Part shown: piece by piece, positions 62,912-64,000 of the stretch
Position numbering within the stretch: the first letter of the stretch is position 1
How the letters are laid out: every line of letters begins with the position of its first letter
Origin: Candidatus Protochlamydia phocaeensis
GTDB taxonomy: Bacteria > Chlamydiota > Chlamydiia > Chlamydiales > Parachlamydiaceae
Assembly (NCBI RefSeq): GCF_001545115.1
Contig: NZ_FCNU01000028.1
Coordinates: 124,001-188,000, forward strand
DNA: 64,000 bases
Direction of reading: 5' to 3'
The notes under the pieces: model-generated
The model's input: only the letters and a program-made list of their open reading frames with translations
Told to the model about the DNA's origin: nothing
Databases searched by the model: none
Translations under genes and position numbers: made by a program

Positions 62912-64000
62912 ATGCCTAACTTGCTGTGGCTATTTTTCACACCATTCATGACAGCTGCCGTGGCGTTTGCCCTGTCATTTATTCCAGGAAAAAAATTAAA
63001 GCCTCTTGCTGTTGCATTGAGCTTGATTCCATTAGCGATTTTGCTTTTTGGAGGGATGAATTGGATTGGAGCGCAAGTGGCTTATCCATGGCTTCCCGCC
63101 CTTTCTGTTGAATTTCACTTGAGCGTTGATTCCCTCTCGCTTCTTTTCCTTTATTTAACAGCCATTATCATTCCCATCAGCCTTTTGGCTATGCGCAGTG
63201 AGGAATTGCGATCCCCTGGGGTGTTTTACGGCTTAGTTTTGCTGCTGCAGGGATTGCTGATCGGTTTCTTTACCGCGCGCGATCTGGTTGTTTTTACGCT
63301 TTTTTGGGAAGCGATGCTGATCCCGCTTTATTTTATTATCAACTTTTGGGGAGGAGCGAAGCGCCAAGCGGCTGCCTTTAAATTTCTCATTTATCTTCTC
63401 GCCGGTTCTTCTTTAATGGTAGCCGGAGTGTTAGCCCTTTATTTAACGGCTTTGGCTAATGGAATGGGAACCTTTAATCTCGATGCATTGGCCCGTTTTT
63501 CCCATACCATGCCGCATGCCGCTTGGATTGGGTTTGTCTTTATCTTAGCCTTTGCAGTCAAGACGCCGCTGTTTCCCTTTCATGCCTGGCTGCCTGATGC
63601 CTACTATGAAGCTCCCATCGCCGGATCCATCCTTTTGTCTGCCCTGCTGTCTAAGGCGGGAATATACGGATTTTTACGGATCGGGCTTGAGCTCTTTCCA
63701 AACTTGATTCAGGCCTGGAGCCCTCTTTTATTGGGTTTGGCAATTGCCGGCGTCCTATATGGGGGGCTTGCCGCTTGGATGCAAAGCGATTTTAAGCGCC
63801 TCATTGCCTATTCAAGCTTTTCCCACGTCAATTTTGTGCTAGCTGGATTATTTGTCTGGAGTCAAGCGGCCCATGGGGGGGCAATCTTGCAAGCCATCAA
63901 TCATGGCATTAGCATTGCAGGCCTTTTTCTTGTTGTCGGTTGGCTGGAGGAACGGTTGCAATCGACCGCTATCGGCCCTGCCGGCGGATTGGCTAAATTT
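62912..64000 (+). CDS. nuoM: NADH-quinone oxidoreductase subunit M, 3' partial
   Basis: Antiporter-like proton-pumping subunit, truncated by the window edge; 363 codons are visible of the expected 500 or so. ATG 62912 follows GAGG at 7 bases. Characteristic residues: FWEAMLIPLYFIINFWGG (key Glu), AVKTPLFPFHAWLPDAYYEAP (key Lys) and SDFKRLIAYSSFSHVNFV. The reading frame stays open to base 64000. nuoN is expected just beyond. Confidence 0.95.
   Translation, partial: MPNLLWLFFTPFMTAAVAFALSFIPGKKLKPLAVALSLIPLAILLFGGMNWIGAQVAYPWLPALSVEFHLSVDSLSLLFLYLTAIIIPISLLAMRSEELRSPGVFYGLVLLLQGLLIGFFTARDLVVFTLFWEAMLIPLYFIINFWGGAKRQAAAFKFLIYLLAGSSLMVAGVLALYLTALANGMGTFNLDALARFSHTMPHAAWIGFVFILAFAVKTPLFPFHAWLPDAYYEAPIAGSILLSALLSKAGIYGFLRIGLELFPNLIQAWSPLLLGLAIAGVLYGGLAAWMQSDFKRLIAYSSFSHVNFVLAGLFVWSQAAHGGAILQAINHGISIAGLFLVVGWLEERLQSTAIGPAGGLAKF

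Overview
This window looks like the chromosome of an environmental chlamydia, most likely family Parachlamydiaceae (amoeba symbionts). The case rests on three things. (1) There are blocks whose gene order I recall from Chlamydia trachomatis: rsfS-fabF-Nudix hydrolase near the left end, and an aas / cysS / lysS / priA neighbourhood in the middle. (2) There is a complete-looking proton-type NDH-1 operon (nuoA to nuoM), which Chlamydiaceae lack but Parachlamydia-like organisms have. (3) Several host-interaction-type genes are present: Sel1 repeats, ankyrin repeats, a eukaryotic-type sterol reductase and an NleD-like metalloprotease. The species assignment is inference; no rRNA or tRNA lies in the window.

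Layout. 1-4992 (+): partial glutamine synthetase III, nadD, rsfS, fabF, Nudix hydrolase. 5241-8556 (-): Sel1-repeat protein and a large lineage-specific protein. 8811-12798 (-): glycogen debranching enzyme overlapping a TreZ-type trehalohydrolase. 12937-17864 (-): a 924-residue ankyrin-like protein and adenine deaminase. 18355-23385 (+): a fused acyltransferase-ACP-ligase, cysS and two small genes. 23450-27794 (-): two small membrane proteins, lysS with a 62-codon leader gene, and rimO. 28463-30181 (+): a protein built of diverged internal repeats. 30307-37780 (-): priA, two coupled proteins of unknown function (one proline-rich), a 38-codon Gln/Lys-rich gene and mutS. 38619-39944 (-): a DHCR7-like sterol reductase. 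40238-45122 (+): a tail-anchored protein, a metallo-beta-lactamase-fold hydrolase, a zinc dehydrogenase, a secreted FAD protein and a DUF6314 protein. 45186-51834 (-): an M91/NleD-like metalloprotease with ankyrin repeats, a tightly packed aldo/keto reductase-sugar transporter-epimerase operon, and a 2OG-Fe(II) oxygenase-like protein. 52065-64000 (+): nuoABCDEFGHIJKLM, with nuoM running off the window.

Housekeeping genes are close-packed and often translationally coupled. Several of the lineage-specific genes are each preceded by 200-400 bases of very AT-rich DNA, which fits individually acquired or separately regulated host-interaction genes. Two families of short intergenic palindromic repeats and many clear intrinsic terminators punctuate the map. 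I found no rRNA, tRNA, CRISPR array, transposase or prophage. The most interesting loci are the NleD-like protease with ankyrin repeats, the sterol reductase, the internally repetitive 572-residue protein, the gene pair downstream of priA, and the intergenic palindrome families.
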